The notes beneath the pieces were generated by a model. The model saw only the letters and a program-made list of their open reading frames with translations, was not told the origin of the DNA and did no database searches. The position numbers and the translations under genes are program-made. From Hemicordylus capensis (taxonomy: Eukaryota; Chordata; Lepidosauria; Squamata; Cordylidae), in assembly GCF_027244095.1 (NCBI RefSeq), contig NC_069658.1, forward strand, positions 266,980,687 to 267,044,686: a stretch of DNA of 64,000 bases, in the 5' to 3' direction. Within the stretch, counting starts at the first letter, position 1. Every line of letters starts with the position of its first letter. Of this stretch, positions 39,678 to 51,000 are shown piece after piece.

Positions 39678-40065
39678 AGAATATTTATATACTGCTCTGC
39701 AACCAAAGTACACAAAGCAGTTTACAAAGAAAAATATATAAATAAAATGGTCCCCTGGCCCCAAAAGGCTCACAGTCTAAAAGAAACATAAGGGAGTCAC
39801 CAGGAACAGCCACTGGAGGGATGCTGTGCTGGAGCTGGATATGGCCAGTTGCTCTCCCCCAGTGTTCCCTCCAACAGGGACTCCCAGATGTTGACTACAA
39901 CTCCCAGAATCCTCAGCTGCAATAGCTTTTGCTTGGAGATTATGGGAAACTATTTTAGTCAACAACTTCTGGGAATCCCTGTTAGAGGGAACACTGCTCT
40001 CCCGTTGCCAAATATAAGAGAATCGCCACGTTACAAGGTGTTCCTTTGCTCAGCTAGCACAGGTA
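39678..40065 (-). repeat. LINE-3'-end-like interspersed repeat, copy 3, split by a MITE
   Basis: 39678-39859 carries 'atatttatatactgctctgc', 'ggccccaaaaggctcacagt' and 'gctgtgctggagctggatat'. It resumes at 39996 with 'ctctcccgttgccaaatata' and 'aaggtgttcctttgctcagc'. The MITE at 39860 is therefore younger. Confidence 0.8.
39860..39995. mobile_element. hAT-type palindromic MITE (CAGTGTTCCCTC family)
   Basis: It starts 'cagtgttccctccaacaggg' and ends 'ctgttagagggaacactg'. Flanks are CTCTCCCC (39852-39859) and CTCTCCCG (39996-40003), 7 of 8 matching. The core has 'actacaactcccagaatcct'. Sister copies are at 58015, 62449 and 62639. Confidence 0.9.
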
Positions 40066-40197
40066 GTTTACTTCTGGGAAGAACTGAGAAGTACATCCCA
40101 CTGTGTTCAACGAAACTTCCTCCCAGGTAACTGCACAGGATTGCAGCCTTAGTCTCTTAGCTACTGTGCTGCACCAGCTCTCAGCTCCAGATTAGGG

Positions 40198-41035
40198 AGG
40201 AGAACTGGTCTTGTGGGAGCGAACATGAATTGTCCCCTTTGCTAAACAGGGTTTGCCCTGGTTTGCATTTGAATGGGAGACCACATGTGAGCACTGGAAG
40301 ATATTCCCCTCAGGGGATGGGGCCGCTCTGAGAAAAGCACCTGCCTACTTGCATGCAGAAGGTTCCAAGTTCCCTCCTTGGCATCTCCAAGATAGGACTA
40401 AGAGAGCCTCATGCCTGCAACCTTGGAGAGGTTGCTGCCAATCTGTGTAGACAATACTGAGCTAGATGGACCAAGGGTCTGACTCAGTAGAAGCAAAGGC
40501 ATAGCGTCCATTGGACGAGGGGCTGCAAATGTCCCTGGGCCCGGAGGGCCTGCCGCCCCACCCCCATGCACCACACACCACCATTTCCCATTTACCCGTG
40601 CAGCAGCAGTGGGCGGGCTTCTCCCCCTGTCCCCAGCAGGCGTGTGCCCCTTCCCTCCTCCCCAGCCAGTGTGCCGGCTTCTCTTACACCTGCATGCAGG
40701 CCTCCCCATTGAGTAGGGAGAGTGTCATGACGTGCAGTGACATCATGGCACGCAACGCTCTCCCTACTCAATGGGAAGGCCCGCACGCAGGCTTGAAAGA
40801 AGCTGGCGCACTGGCCAGGGAATGGGGAGGCCCGCGTGTCGGCCGGGGAGAAGCCTGCCTGCCAGCTGCTGCCACAGGTAAATAGAGGGGGAAGCACAGT
40901 GGGGTGGGGCTGGAAAATAGGGGGTGTGGCTTCAGCGCTGGGGCACATGGGCAGCCCCCCAAACAACTTTGTTTCCAGGCTGCCGGGAGTCTCCCTATGC
41001 CATGGAGTAGAAGGCAGCTTCCTATGTTCCTATTA
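40198..41035 (+). mobile_element. 5S/tRNA composite SINE split by a fold-back hAT element
   Basis: The SINE occupies 40198-40493 (tRNA-like 5' piece, 5S-like 'gctaaacagggtttgccctg', tRNA-Ala-like and middle) and 41006-41035 (tail 'gcagcttcctatgttcctat'). The interruption is the element at 40494-41005, which duplicated 8 bases of the SINE. Confidence 0.9.
40494..41005. mobile_element. hAT-type fold-back element, 512 bp, perfect 8-bp duplication
   Basis: Duplication AGTAGAAG at 40486-40493 and 41006-41013. The termini CAAAGGCATAGCG and CCATGGCATAGGG (inverted) agree at 10 of 13 positions. The arms face each other around about 40735: 'cctccccattgagtagggag' pairs with 'ctccctactcaatgggaagg'. It is GC-rich and has no transposase; the overlapping short frames inside are palindrome shadows. 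Confidence 0.85.
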
Positions 41036-42060
41036 TATGATGGAATAAAACCTTGCAAAGATTATCATTCAGGTAATGACCGTTTCTGGCTGTTCCTGCT
41101 ACTGTGCCAGGAGCTTACTTACATTATGGCAATACTATTGCCTTCGTTTTCCAGTATGCATTTATTGTTCACTCTAAACAAAATGGCGCTGCACTTTTCA
41201 GGACTTCACTACGGGTGGCCATTTCCCCAGCCAGCACCTATCTCTTTGGCTCTGCACAGCATACTTTGATGCCACACACCCACGCTCCGTGTGCTTCCTG
41301 TCCCAGGCAGGGCAGGCTTCAGACTGATGCCCAGTCTGAACAGGGCTTTGATGGAACCTCAGTGTAGCACATCCCTGACAGCATACCTCTGAATACCACG
41401 TGCTTCGGGCAAAGAACAGGGGCAGGACATCCTCATCGAGCACCGAGGTATCGAGCTGCACCACCACCGGTGGCCGTTTCCCTACCCAGCATCCTTCTGT
41501 TCAGCCGTATCTGGAACCAAAGGGCTGGGCTAGATGCACCTTTGTTGTGATGCTGCAAGGCCATTTTTACCTTTAACTCCTTGCACGCCAAGCCCTGACA
41601 CAGCTTCCCTGCTCCAGCCCCCCTCGCATCCCCAGAGCAGGTTCCTGAGCCCGCTGTCACATGCTGCTGAAGCAGAGACCCAGGCTGGCACACAGCAGGC
41701 AGAGCTCTGTGTGCTGCAGAAGGGAGTGGCCCCTCCCCCATGCTTGGCCCAAACTGCAGCTGTCAGGTCCTATCTTTAGGAGACCTGGTGTCCCCTTACA
41801 ACCCCAGCGCATATGTGCTTCTGCTGCATGCTGGCAAGTGGCCTGCTAGCAAGCCTGGCTCCCTCCCTCTCCGCCCCGCTTCCTCCTCATTCCCCAAGGG
41901 ATACAACTACATCAGCACTGGACCGCCTGGCCTCAAAGCACGGCATGCCCTCCTCCATCCTCAAGGTTAAGGGGCTTACCTGTATGAAGCTGCAGGCCTC
42001 CGTCTCTGCCCTTCCCAGGCCTTGCTCGTTGAGTGGCCGAAACAGGACAGGCTGGATAAA
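41036..42060. other. Mostly unique sequence, no gene recognised
   Basis: A piece near 41385-41560 may be a very decayed CR1 tail ('ctctgaataccacgtgcttc', 'gggctagatgcacc'). Frames at 41433-42070 overlap on both strands and have no domain. Confidence 0.4.
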
Positions 42061-42062
42061 GG

Positions 42063-42072
42063 GATCTTGAGA

Positions 42073-42120
<48 letters not shown>

Positions 42121-42236
42121 TCGATTTCTATACCACCCTTCCAAAAATGGCTCAGGGTGGTTTACAAAGAGAAATAAAACAAATAAGATGGCTCCCTGTC
42201 CCCAAAGGGCTCACATTCTAAAAAGATCTCTTTTTT
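42063..42236 (-). repeat. LINE-3'-end-like interspersed repeat, copy 4, short, with (ATT)n tail
   Basis: The (ATT)n array at 42074-42117 is followed by 'attcgatttctataccaccc', 'ggctcagggtggtttacaaa' and 'ggctccctgtccccaaaggg'; it stops after 'ctcacattctaaaaag'. This copy shows clearly that the microsatellite is the family's 3' tail. Confidence 0.8.
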
Positions 42237-43149
42237 CCATTTGGTTGCTCAGAAAAAAAGGTGGGTTCAGAAACCAGGCAATGCCTTCAGGATTGCACTA
42301 GCACAGGGACAAGAGTCAGCACAATTGCGCGTTGAGAGAGTCCCTTGATGGGTGCATAGAAACCCCTTTTCTATATCAATGCACCATGGAGCCATAAAAT
42401 ACCATCACTACAAAGTACCAGTCCTTACTAGGCCACTCTTTGGGAGTATGTTGCTGGCAAAAACCATCATTTGTAGTATACACTCTTCATGTGTAATTAG
42501 TAACGCTGCAAGGGGTCAACCATTCCTTTGTTAGGCAGATCACTGGTTAATAGTTCAGGATTGTCAGTTGATGGAAGCTAATGGAGAGGCTTTTGACAGT
42601 TGGGCCAACCTCTCTGCCTTTTTGAACCAGATACCTATTAAGGCCTGGAGAAGGTGAAAACCCTTCCTACTGAAGGGAGCCGGCTGGTGTGTGTGTATGG
42701 GTGAGAAATACCAGTTGATAATTTTGGAAGAGACAAAGGGAGAGAGAGAGAAGTGTTACTTCCTGAAGTTAGCTGAAACCAGGGAGTCAAACAATTAACA
42801 ATTTGGCTTCAGTTTATGTTCTGGTTCAGTTCAAGCTCACACTTCAAAAAGTGGTTCAGTAGATTGTTCAGACATTTTGAACCAGTTTAGAAACACCTCA
42901 TGCAAAATAGTATCAAACTCTATTGCTTACAAGATGTAATGCCATAACATGGCTATACAGATGTGAGGTCTGCATCTTACATTTTTAAAAGTATTCTTTG
43001 TTAAGGTTATTTGTTGTGTTGGAGGAGGTTAATTGGCAGCAGCAGTAGTGAGGTCCCTGCAGGAGAGACAAGGAGACCCTGCTTGGAATGCAGGCGTGGC
43101 AGGCAGGCACTTAGTGAGAGAGGTGGCAGTTCAGTTGGAGGAATCAGTT
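42237..43149. other. Unique sequence, no gene recognised
   Basis: A GA-rich run at about 42735-42755. The one frame of note (43011-43214) overlaps the start of the next transposon and has no domain. Confidence 0.4.
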
Positions 43150-43189
43150 GGTTAGTTCAGGGGCGGAGCCACCATTGTGCAGACAGGCA

Positions 43190-43795
43190 GGGGCCGGCGT
43201 GGTGTAGTGGTTAGAGTGCTGGACTGGGACCGGGGAGACCCAAGTTCAAATCCCCATTCAGCCATGATATTAGCTGGGTGACTCTGGGCCAGGCACTTCT
43301 CTCTCAGCCTAACCTACTTCACAAGGTTGTTGTGAGGAGAAACCTAAGTACAGTGGTCCCTCTACTTATGAAATTAATCCGTTCCGAATGCACATTTGTA
43401 AGTCGAAAAGTTCGTAAGTTGAAAAGCGGTTTCCCATAGGAATGCATTGGGAACGGATTAATGCGTTCCGGAGCCTAGAAAAAAGACCCAGACCCCCAGT
43501 AAGGCTTGCAAACTGCACAGGGACATTTCTTTTCAAGAATAAACAGGCAGTAAACAGGCAGGCAAGTCAAGGAAACCGCATGTAAAATTCGTAAGTCGAG
43601 GAAACCCCATCTAAAAATTTGTAAGTCGAAAAAACCGCATCTAAAACCGGATCTAAAACTGCCGTTTGTAACTCGAAAAATACTTATGTCGAGTAGTTCG
43701 TAAGTCGAGGGACCACTGTATGTAGTACACCGCTCTGGGCTCCTTGGAGGAAGAGCGGGATATAAAATGCAGATAAATAAATAAATAAATAAAAC
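43190..43795 (+). mobile_element. tRNA-derived SINE split by a Tigger-like MITE
   Basis: 43190-43350 carries the head 'ggccggcgtggtgtagtggt', the B-box-like 'aagttcaaatccccattcag' and the middle. The tail resumes at 43719 with 'tatgtagtacaccgctctgg' and 'ctccttggaggaagagcggg', then (AAAT)n. Confidence 0.85.
43351..43718. mobile_element. Tigger-like (Tc1/mariner-pogo) MITE with TA duplication
   Basis: It starts 'cagtggtccctctacttatg' and ends 'cgtaagtcgagggaccactg', flanked by TA (43349-43350 and 43719-43720). Internal repeats of 'ttcgtaagtcga' type appear in both orientations. It lies inside a SINE that lies inside a hAT-type element. Confidence 0.9.
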
Positions 43796-45613
43796 CTAGA
43801 TAATTTGGCACCCAGACCTGAAGGGCTTCAGAGGGCGCCCCACTGCCGCAAGTCCCCCCCCGTCCCCCCCTCACCACAAGGCCCCCCTTAATTTTTTTTA
43901 AAAATAAAACCTCTGTCCTGGGGGGGCCTCCATCCTGGAGTGTTGCGCTGCTTGCCATTTTTGCCCCACTACTGCCTACACCCGCCGCTGCCCCGCCGTG
44001 CTGCTCCTTTCCATTTTTGCTGCTGCCATGTGCACAGCCAGGGGTTGCGGGGGTGAGCCGAGCAGCCCTCAGCCTCCCTCATGGTACTGGCAGTGGCGGG
44101 CGCAGCAGCTGGTGGGTCCAGAGGTAAGAGTGCCTCTGCGGACAGGTCCAAAGAACCTGGCCGCCACTCCTTGTGGAGCCACCCCATCCAACATAGCCAT
44201 GCCCCCCCCCTGCATCTGACATTCAATGCAGGGGGCGTGGCCACATACGGAAACAGCTGCACAGCCCCTTTTGTGAGAAGCTTCAGCCAGTGCTGGGTTC
44301 CCAGCCTGAGAACGCATCTGTAATGGATTACAAGACTTTGTCTCAGAGCAAGCCCACATTAGGGGAAGAAAAATGCTGGATCATCCCTTCTGTGCTTTCT
44401 GACCAAAGGCTTCTCCCAAAGCTTTCCTTTAATATTGGTAGTTCTAAGGCTGCCGCCGCCACCACCCACTTATAGACAGAGCTTAAATTCCTCCACCACC
44501 TGGGCTTGGGTGGAATCCCAGGGAAACTCTCCTTTTTCTACTGTAAAAGTATACAAAAACCTTCCATGTGCAAACCTACACGTGGTGAGAAAACTGGTAG
44601 AATTGCTGAACATCTGAAGTGTCTTGCACCAGAGAAAAAGCCCCCTTTCCTGAGCTAAAAATCCAATCAGAGAATCTTGTAAAATGTAAAGAAAAACAAC
44701 AAAAAACACTTTATTCAAAATACTAGACAGCTTCCGTCTGAGGCTCTCTCAGTTTTAGTTACAACAAACTAAAACTTTACTTTAGGCAAAAGGAATACTC
44801 AGCAGGTTACAAGAATACTTCAAAAAGCACCCCAGATGATGTTGGGGCGGCACGCTTAAAAAATTGTGGTTACCCAGTTGCAAAGGACAGGCATGTAGGA
44901 AAATACAAAAGCACCTTTAAAAGCTTAGCTGGAGGGCCCTCAGGAGCTGGGGGCCCATGTTCTTTGAACCCTTTTGCTCAATTATAGCTACACCCCGAGT
45001 ATCAGGGATGTACAAAGCACACAAAAACAATATACGTTTCTAACGCAATATCTGACCAGCAAACTGTTCCTTAGGCTAAATCCCCCTTTCTTTTTAAAAC
45101 TCACCCACCATCTGATGAGAATCAAGCTTCCTGCAATCCTGTCTCTCAAGAATCTGCAGTTCCTTCGGCAGCCATCCTCCATGCCCAAACATCTGCCCTC
45201 ACCCCCAATCTGCTCCTTTCTAACTAAGAAACTCTTATCTTTCTCCCAACTGCTGTCTAGGTCCCACCCACCTGGTGTGCTGATTGGCTGAGCCCTGGAG
45301 TTCACCAGCCTGTCAGTCAGGACAGGATTCACTTCCAGTTACTCTTTGTGAGAGAGGAGGGGCTGGTCAGTGACTGATCACTACAGCATCTCTCTGCCTT
45401 TCGAGGCAAGGAAAGGTGCTCCCAGCCAGTCTGGAAACCCAGTGCTGGCTGAAGCGCCTTGCAAATGGGGTTGCAGCATGGCCCTGTTTCCGCATATGGC
45501 CATGTCCCATGCATCTAGCTTTAGATGCAGGGGGTGTGGCTATGGCACCTAGGGGCTGGCAGCAATGGGTTGCACCCACTCCGCTGCTGGCTTCCTACGC
45601 ACATGGGTTAGTT

Positions 45614-46120
45614 CAATGACATTTAGTCAGATGGTGAAGAGGGGAGGAGGTGAGCCAGAGGCTTGGAGCAAGAAAGGTTCTGAATGGGGAGATGAAGAGA
45701 AAAGTGGGGCTTAGGTGGAGGCAAGGTGAACCTGTTCTCCACTGGAAAGCCAGGACCTGTTCAGGGCTTCTGAGTCTGGAGAAGCTCACGGGTCATTCCA
45801 GTAGATCTATGGGCTTTCTGCCCCTCCACCCTAGTGGCATTCTAGAAGCACAAATCTTTTAAACCACACACAAGAGCCATTTGCCTGCAAGTTATTTGCA
45901 GAGTAGCTCCCTCTGTGCATCTTAAAGATGCTAATTGTTTTATTTGTCAAAAGTTTATCACCTCCTTAACCCAACAATAGCCTTGAGCCATGAATGAGGC
46001 AGGACTTGTGAATTTTATTGTGTTTTTAAAGCTGACTGGTTTTCTGTGAGAGAGATGTAATAATCTTCAATGTCTTGTAACAACAGTTTTTTAACTGTTA
46101 ACTTTCTAACAGTTGGCAAC
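45614..46120. other. Unique sequence, nothing recognised
   Basis: One frame at 45650-45862 has no recognisable domain. Confidence 0.35.
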
Positions 46121-46124
46121 AGTC

Positions 46125-46385
46125 TGTTAACTTGGCAAAGAGGCACCTTTTTAATGTGGTGATTCTCTTTATTTAGCAGGGGGAGAGTAACTGACCCTAT
46201 CCACCCCCAGCACAGTACCTCCAGTGACTGTTGCTGGTGTGTGTCTCATGTTTCTTTTTAGATTGTGAGCTCTTTGGGGACAGGGAGCCATCTTATTTAT
46301 TTGTTATTTCTCTGTGTAAACCACCCTGAACCTTTTTTGGAAGGGTGGTATAGAAATCAAATGAATGAATGAATGAATGAATGAA
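46125..46385 (+). repeat. LINE-3'-end-like interspersed repeat, copy 5, sense orientation
   Basis: The family in its sense direction: 'ggcaaagaggcacctttttaa', then 'agcagggggagagtaactga', 'tagattgtgagctctttggg', 'gggacagggagccatcttat', the hairpin-like 'ggaagggtggtatagaaatc' and the (GAAT)n tail. The tail and the terminal 'gggtggtatagaaatc' resemble L2/CR1-type 3' ends. Confidence 0.8.
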
Positions 46386-46937
46386 ATTTTCTCTTGCCAA
46401 AAGGAACTTTGAAGTCATGCACATTACTGTTGGGAGGGGTGAGTTAGTCAGGTGAAGTTGATAACATTTTCTCCAGCTTGGATGCATAGTAAGAGGGAAA
46501 GTATGAACAAATATCTAGGATGAGAGAGCCTCTGAGCATATACAAAGATTTATTAAGAGAAGAAGCACCTCAAGTTTGCCATGGGCCCCGTAACAAGGGG
46601 GGCTGGGCCCCATAATACCATCAGGTCTAGACCTTGAAATTACCTAGGTGCGCTTCTGTCCCCCTCTGATTCCGAAAATCGCTGTGCTACCCAGCTACCC
46701 CACGCCAGTGCTGGTTGTGCCCTTAAATGGCCACCACCACCACTAGAGCATCCAGGGCACTTGCTCCGCATTTGGCTGCCTCCTGGCGCTGGGGATAGGG
46801 ATTCCTGACATCGGAAATCCCTTGTTTCTGACTTTCACAGGTCTATCTGTAATCAAGCAAGGCACCTGAACCCCAGAGCGGAGGAAGACTGTTAACAACA
46901 GCTATGACAACACTTTGAAACCGCTATGCTTATGTAC
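46386..46937. other. Unique sequence, nothing recognised
   Basis: No domain or repeat family recognised. Confidence 0.35.
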
Positions 46938-46945
46938 CTCTAGAA

Positions 46946-47083
46946 CAGGCTTGCTCAACTTAGGCCCCCACCAGCTGTTTTTGGACTACAGCTCCCATAA
47001 TCCCCAGCCACAGTGGCCAATAGCCAGAGATTATGGGAGTTGTAGGCCAACATCTGCAGGAGGGCCAAAGTTGAGCAGCCCTG
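46946..47083. mobile_element. hAT-type palindromic MITE with perfect 8-bp duplication
   Basis: 138 bp, beginning 'caggcttgctcaacttaggc' and ending 'aaagttgagcagccctg', flanked by CTCTAGAA (46938-46945 and 47084-47091). Same length as the copy at 25964. Confidence 0.9.
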
Positions 47084-47091
47084 CTCTAGAA

Positions 47092-47375
47092 CTTGTAACC
47101 ACCATGCTTTGAGAACTTGATTAAACAATAAAATCTTATTATTTAGTTTGCTCAAGAACGCTTTATTTTTCCCCCCACACCTGAAGAGAGACCCCCATGT
47201 TACTGTACAAACTGGGGGCAGGGGTGGTGTGAGAGTTGGTGGTAGCAAAGGTACCCTGAAGTTGAGTGAACCCCCACAATTTATAACTATGGTTATACTG
47301 AGAATTTGAGAGGAATACTGATTATTTTTTAAACTTTTTTATTTTTAAACAATATTTTTACAAATAAAATACATA
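47092..47375. other. Unique sequence, nothing recognised
   Basis: A short T/A-rich run near 47320-47370; no repeat or gene recognised. Confidence 0.35.
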
Positions 47376-47379
47376 CAGC

Positions 47380-47600
47380 AGAAACCCAGTTCACAGAATC
47401 ACTCAAATCTCGGTTTAATGTGGGTTATTGGCATCAGTATGATTATGTGAACCCATGCCAAGGTGGGACTCTCAGATTGATCTCAGGCCATAAACCGCCT
47501 TGGTGTGGGTTCACACAATTGTGCTAATGTCCGTAACCCACATCAAACCTAGAATAAACCAGGCCGGGAAACTAAAACAGTCACACAATTGGAAGCCAAG
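47380..47600. mobile_element. Fold-back MITE (GGTTCACACA family), old copy
   Basis: 'tatgtgaacccatgccaagg' on the left faces 'ccttggtgtgggttcacaca' on the right, with 'taatgtgggttattggcatc' facing 'gctaatgtccgtaacccaca'. It is an older relative of the element at 61411-61641. Confidence 0.7.
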
Positions 47601-47911
47601 TGCCTGATTACTGAACCACATAATTTGAATTGGTACCACCTTTTGTGTCTGGAAGTTCTGTTTTGCTGAAAAAACCTTCTCTGCACCAGTTTCTGGGTTC
47701 AGGTTCATTTCAGCTCTTTGGCTGAAACTGGAGTTTTAGGCTATGGGGCTTCCAAAGTGGCTAACTGGGCAATCCTGTAGAAGTAATCTTGCCTTGGCCC
47801 TGCCTCCTTACTCTCTGTTTGCATATTTGTAGAGAAAGCAAATATTACAAAGACAGGTTGGTCTCTCATCCAAAGAAAACAGATCCCAGGAGCTCCCCCT
47901 GGAACTTTTCA
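47601..47911. other. Unique sequence, nothing recognised
   Basis: No domain or repeat family recognised. Confidence 0.35.
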
Positions 47912-47919
47912 CTGTTCAG

Positions 47920-48481
47920 TAGGGTTGCCAATTGTCCCTCATTACATGGGACATCCCTCATTTCAGGGATGAAGTGTTGGTCCATATAGGGACAGTATTT
48001 GTCCCTCATTTTGGTGGTGGGGTGAGCACCTTCTTCTTTGTAGAACTTTTTGGTTGAAAAGTGGTACACTTGAATATGTTTGTTTGTTTATTTGTTTTTG
48101 TTTTACATTTTGTAATATCCCGCTCTTCCTCCAAGGAGCCCAGAGTGATGTACTACATACTTCAGTTTCTCCTCACAACAACCCTGTGAAGTAGGTTAGG
48201 CTGAGAGAGAAGTGACTGGCCCAGAGTCACCAAGCCAGCAAGTATCGTGGCTGAATGGGGATTTTTGAACTCGGGTCTCCCCAGTCTTAGTCCAGCACTC
48301 TAACCACGACACCTTGCTGGTTCTAAATAATAACAATGTTGGCATCATGCAATAGCATATAATTCAATTACATATACGTCAGTGACACTCAGGCTCTTGA
48401 TTACCACTGCATACACCTCCCAGCCAACCAGCCCCCCAGACTTGTATCCCTCTTTCTGGCAATGAAATGTTGGTAACCCTA
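47920..48481. mobile_element. hAT-type element (TAGGGTTGCCAA terminus) with 8-bp duplication
   Basis: Termini 'tagggttgccaattgtccct' and 'aaatgttggtaacccta' are inverted. Flanks CTGTTCAG (47912-47919) and CTGCTCAG (48482-48489) match at 7 of 8 bases. The interior carries 'gggacatccctcatttcagg' and a SINE at 48101-48322. No transposase. Confidence 0.8.
48101..48322 (-). mobile_element. tRNA-derived SINE nested in a hAT-type element
   Basis: Tail complement 'aatatcccgctcttcctcca', middle 'gagaagtgactggcccagag', B-box complement 'gaactcgggtctccccagtc' and head complement 'accacgacaccttgctggtt'. Full length. Confidence 0.9.
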
Positions 48482-48489
48482 CTGCTCAG

Positions 48490-49504
48490 GGAAGTGAAGA
48501 ATGCACAACTATGAAGTGGCCACCCTCTTAGGGTTGCTCAGCTTCCTGGGTTGACTTCTTATCTCCAGGAATTGGCATCTGGGTCCGGGTGACTACCGAA
48601 AGCCATTCTAGATAATTTAATGGCTTGCTACGGTGAAAAATAAATATTGGAACAAACACATCTCCAGGAATAGCTGCAGTCAAAGTTTGTAACACTACCT
48701 TCCATGCATGCATGCAGAGGAGCTTCCAGCAAAGCGTATTTGCTTTGTAAGCTCAAAACCCAGGCGCACACCATGGGACACGTGAAGCAAGGCAAACGAG
48801 ACTGCATTGGGCTCTGTGTTGGCTCTAATAGAGGACTTCCCCTTGTAAATCCAGCCTCTGTCCCAGAAGCAACTTTGGGGCTGGCCTCTGCCCTGGAACT
48901 TCTGCCTGGCATTTCAGTGGCATTAGGTATCTCTTGCCTCTAGCTATTTGATCCAGTCAGAAACCGGGGTCTGTGAGAGTGCAGAGTTTGAATGCACTGG
49001 GTGGGCAGGTCTGGGAGTGAAGGGGGCAGTGCCTGCTGCTCCCCCCCACCCCGCCCACCCCGCTGCTCTTCTATTTGTGGCTTCAGGGCTGTGTGCGCCT
49101 CAGCTACCACCTTGGTCTCTCCATTTTCAGATATAATCCAGCACCCGCTCCTGCGATGCATTCTTGAGATGCTGTGGGTGACATCATAGAGCTGGAGCTG
49201 GAATGCGGAGACTGTCCCTCAGTAGCCTCACTCCCGGGGGCAGTGGACTTTTCCTCCTGCCTGCTGGAGATTATTTAACCCATTTCTGGGCAGAGAAACA
49301 GATCTGCTGCACACCTAATTAGGAAAACTAGCTGCACCACTGACCTCAGAAGTGAGTGTGAGAGTCAAAGAGCTCGCCATTCCCCAAAGGAACCGGCCTG
49401 CCAAGAGTAGGCATTTTCACAGATCAGTCTGCCAAGTAAAACTGTGTCCTGACAAGCTTGTCAACGCAAGTTCCTGCTAGACTCCGCCTGTAACCAGGGT
49501 CGTG
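48490..49504. other. Unique sequence, no gene recognised
   Basis: Frames at 48528-49189 on both strands have no domain. C-rich near 49040-49070. Confidence 0.4.
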
Positions 49505-49507
49505 GCT

Positions 49508-49590
49508 AAAGCAGGAGTGGCCAACCGGAGGCTCTCCGGCTACTGTTAAGACTACAACTCCTATCATCCCCAGCTGCATTGCTGTGAAGC
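49508..49590. mobile_element. hAT-type MITE fragment
   Basis: Left half only: 'caggagtggccaaccggagg' then 'agactacaactcctatcatc' and 'cccagctgcattg'. The right arm is lost. Confidence 0.6.
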
Positions 49591-49699
49591 TAAAGAGGGG
49601 ACAGCTACATATGCCACCCTGAACTACTTGAAGGAAGGGTGGGATCATAGGCACATGCCCCAGAGGTTTGCTAGGCAGAGAGACGCTCCGGGCCATTAG

Positions 49700-49858
49700 G
49701 AAAGCAGGGGAGGTCCATGCAGTCCTTCAGATGTGGCAACACACCCATGCAACAGCCCCAGGAGTGGCTAGCCAGTGGGGTGGGGGAGGCAAGTGAGGCG
49801 GATCTGGAGGCAGGAACCTCTTGGAACCTGTGCGCTCAATTATAGCTCCACCCCTGCC
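49700..49858 (-). mobile_element. hAT-type element end (CAGGGGTGGAGC terminus), fragment
   Basis: 'gcgctcaattatagctccac' followed by 'ccctg' is the complement of the terminus seen at 16617, 39139 and 43158. The left boundary is uncertain. Confidence 0.5.
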
Positions 49859-50999
49859 TTGCTCCCAACCCTTTAATTTCCTACTCACAAAGGTAATGCT
49901 CCCCGGACAGAGGATTGCCCCATGACACTCATTTGAAGGGCCCTCTGAGACCTGTAGCCGGCCCTGGTTGGGATAGAAAGGTAATCTAATATATATAATT
50001 TCCAAGTGTGCTCACGCTCCAAAACCCATACTTCCTCATATATTCTGAGACAAATTCAGACCTCACGTATACTTCATCTCCCTGCAGAAAACCTCCACCT
50101 CAGAACTTAATTAACTCTAATGACCCTTAAGAGCAGTGCCATTGTTTCCCAATAGCAAGGCAGGCCTCTGGAAAGGCAAGCAGCCAGCCATGTTCTACTG
50201 ATTTGGAGCATGCTCCGTTGCCATCCATAAGAATGGTTTCTGCACCTGTGAATAAAGTACTGACATTCTTATGGATGTCAAAGGATCACTACCAGATCAT
50301 CAGTTACAGGTAAGCAACCTGTCTTTCTGTGTTTCAGGTCCTGTCGCCTTTCCTTTTCACAATATTCATATCAGTCAGCAACATCTGCTGGCCATGTAAG
50401 ATACTGCATCACTAGCACTCCAAATCACAGTTAAAAATACAGCTGTCCACAGTGGGGGACAATTATGCACACACTCACAAACACCCCCCAAAATGACACA
50501 TAAAGCCAACAACTGTCACCAGGACAGGATATCAGTATTACCAGCACACTAAGCAGTCCCCGTTGTGAAAAATATATATATATACATTAATTGCAAACCA
50601 ACCCAAAAAAAACCCTGTGAAATTCGAAGACCTTTGACATTACTGTACTGCTTATGGTTACTTAATCAGCACTTCAGCACATTCCTCTCAAATTAATTGT
50701 TATTGTCATGAACACAGAGAGAGCTGCACAACAAGAATACAGCAAGGAGAAGTAACAGAGAATAGCCAAGCACAGAGTGGGGCGCACTTTCCCTCAAGGC
50801 CTGGCTCCAGAGTAGACCCACAGAGAAGCCAGAATGCTTGAAAAGTAAATGGTGCCCATTGTTTCTGGTGGGCACTGGCTCTGCCTTTGATCTTCTCACC
50901 CCCAATTCTGCCTGCTGTGGCCTTATCCAGAGGGCTGATGTTTTTCAAATCAAGAGTTGGCAACGCTATTCACAAATGAAACTAAGAATGCCTTTCAGC
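49859..50999. other. Unique sequence, no gene recognised
   Basis: A 14-bp perfect inverted repeat with a 28-base loop lies at 50222-50277 (see findings). A short (TA)n is at about 50571-50583. Frames at 50693-51044 have no domain. Confidence 0.4.
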
Positions 51000-51000
51000 A

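Larger units (their letters stand above)
43158..45605. mobile_element. hAT-type nonautonomous element, ~2.45 kb, with nested insertions
   Basis: Proposed from a perfect 8-bp duplication GGTTAGTT (43150-43157 and 45606-45613) and the terminus 'caggggcggagccaccattg', with a decayed inverse at the right end ('cttcctacgcacatg'). Sub-terminal arms pair: 'ctgggttcccagcctgagaa' near 44295 faces 'gtctggaaacccagtgctgg' near 45430, and 'gatgcagggggtgtggctat' near 45530 faces the region at 44205-44245. It is related to 39139-39587. It hosts a SINE (43190-43795) and another hAT-like end near 44940-45000 ('tgctcaattatagctacacc'). No transposase frame is recognised. Confidence 0.65.

Noticed and set aside
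41433-42070. Overlapping frames near 41.4-42.1 kb
   Set aside because: Biased composition, no domain, possible decayed CR1 tail on the left; no support for a gene.
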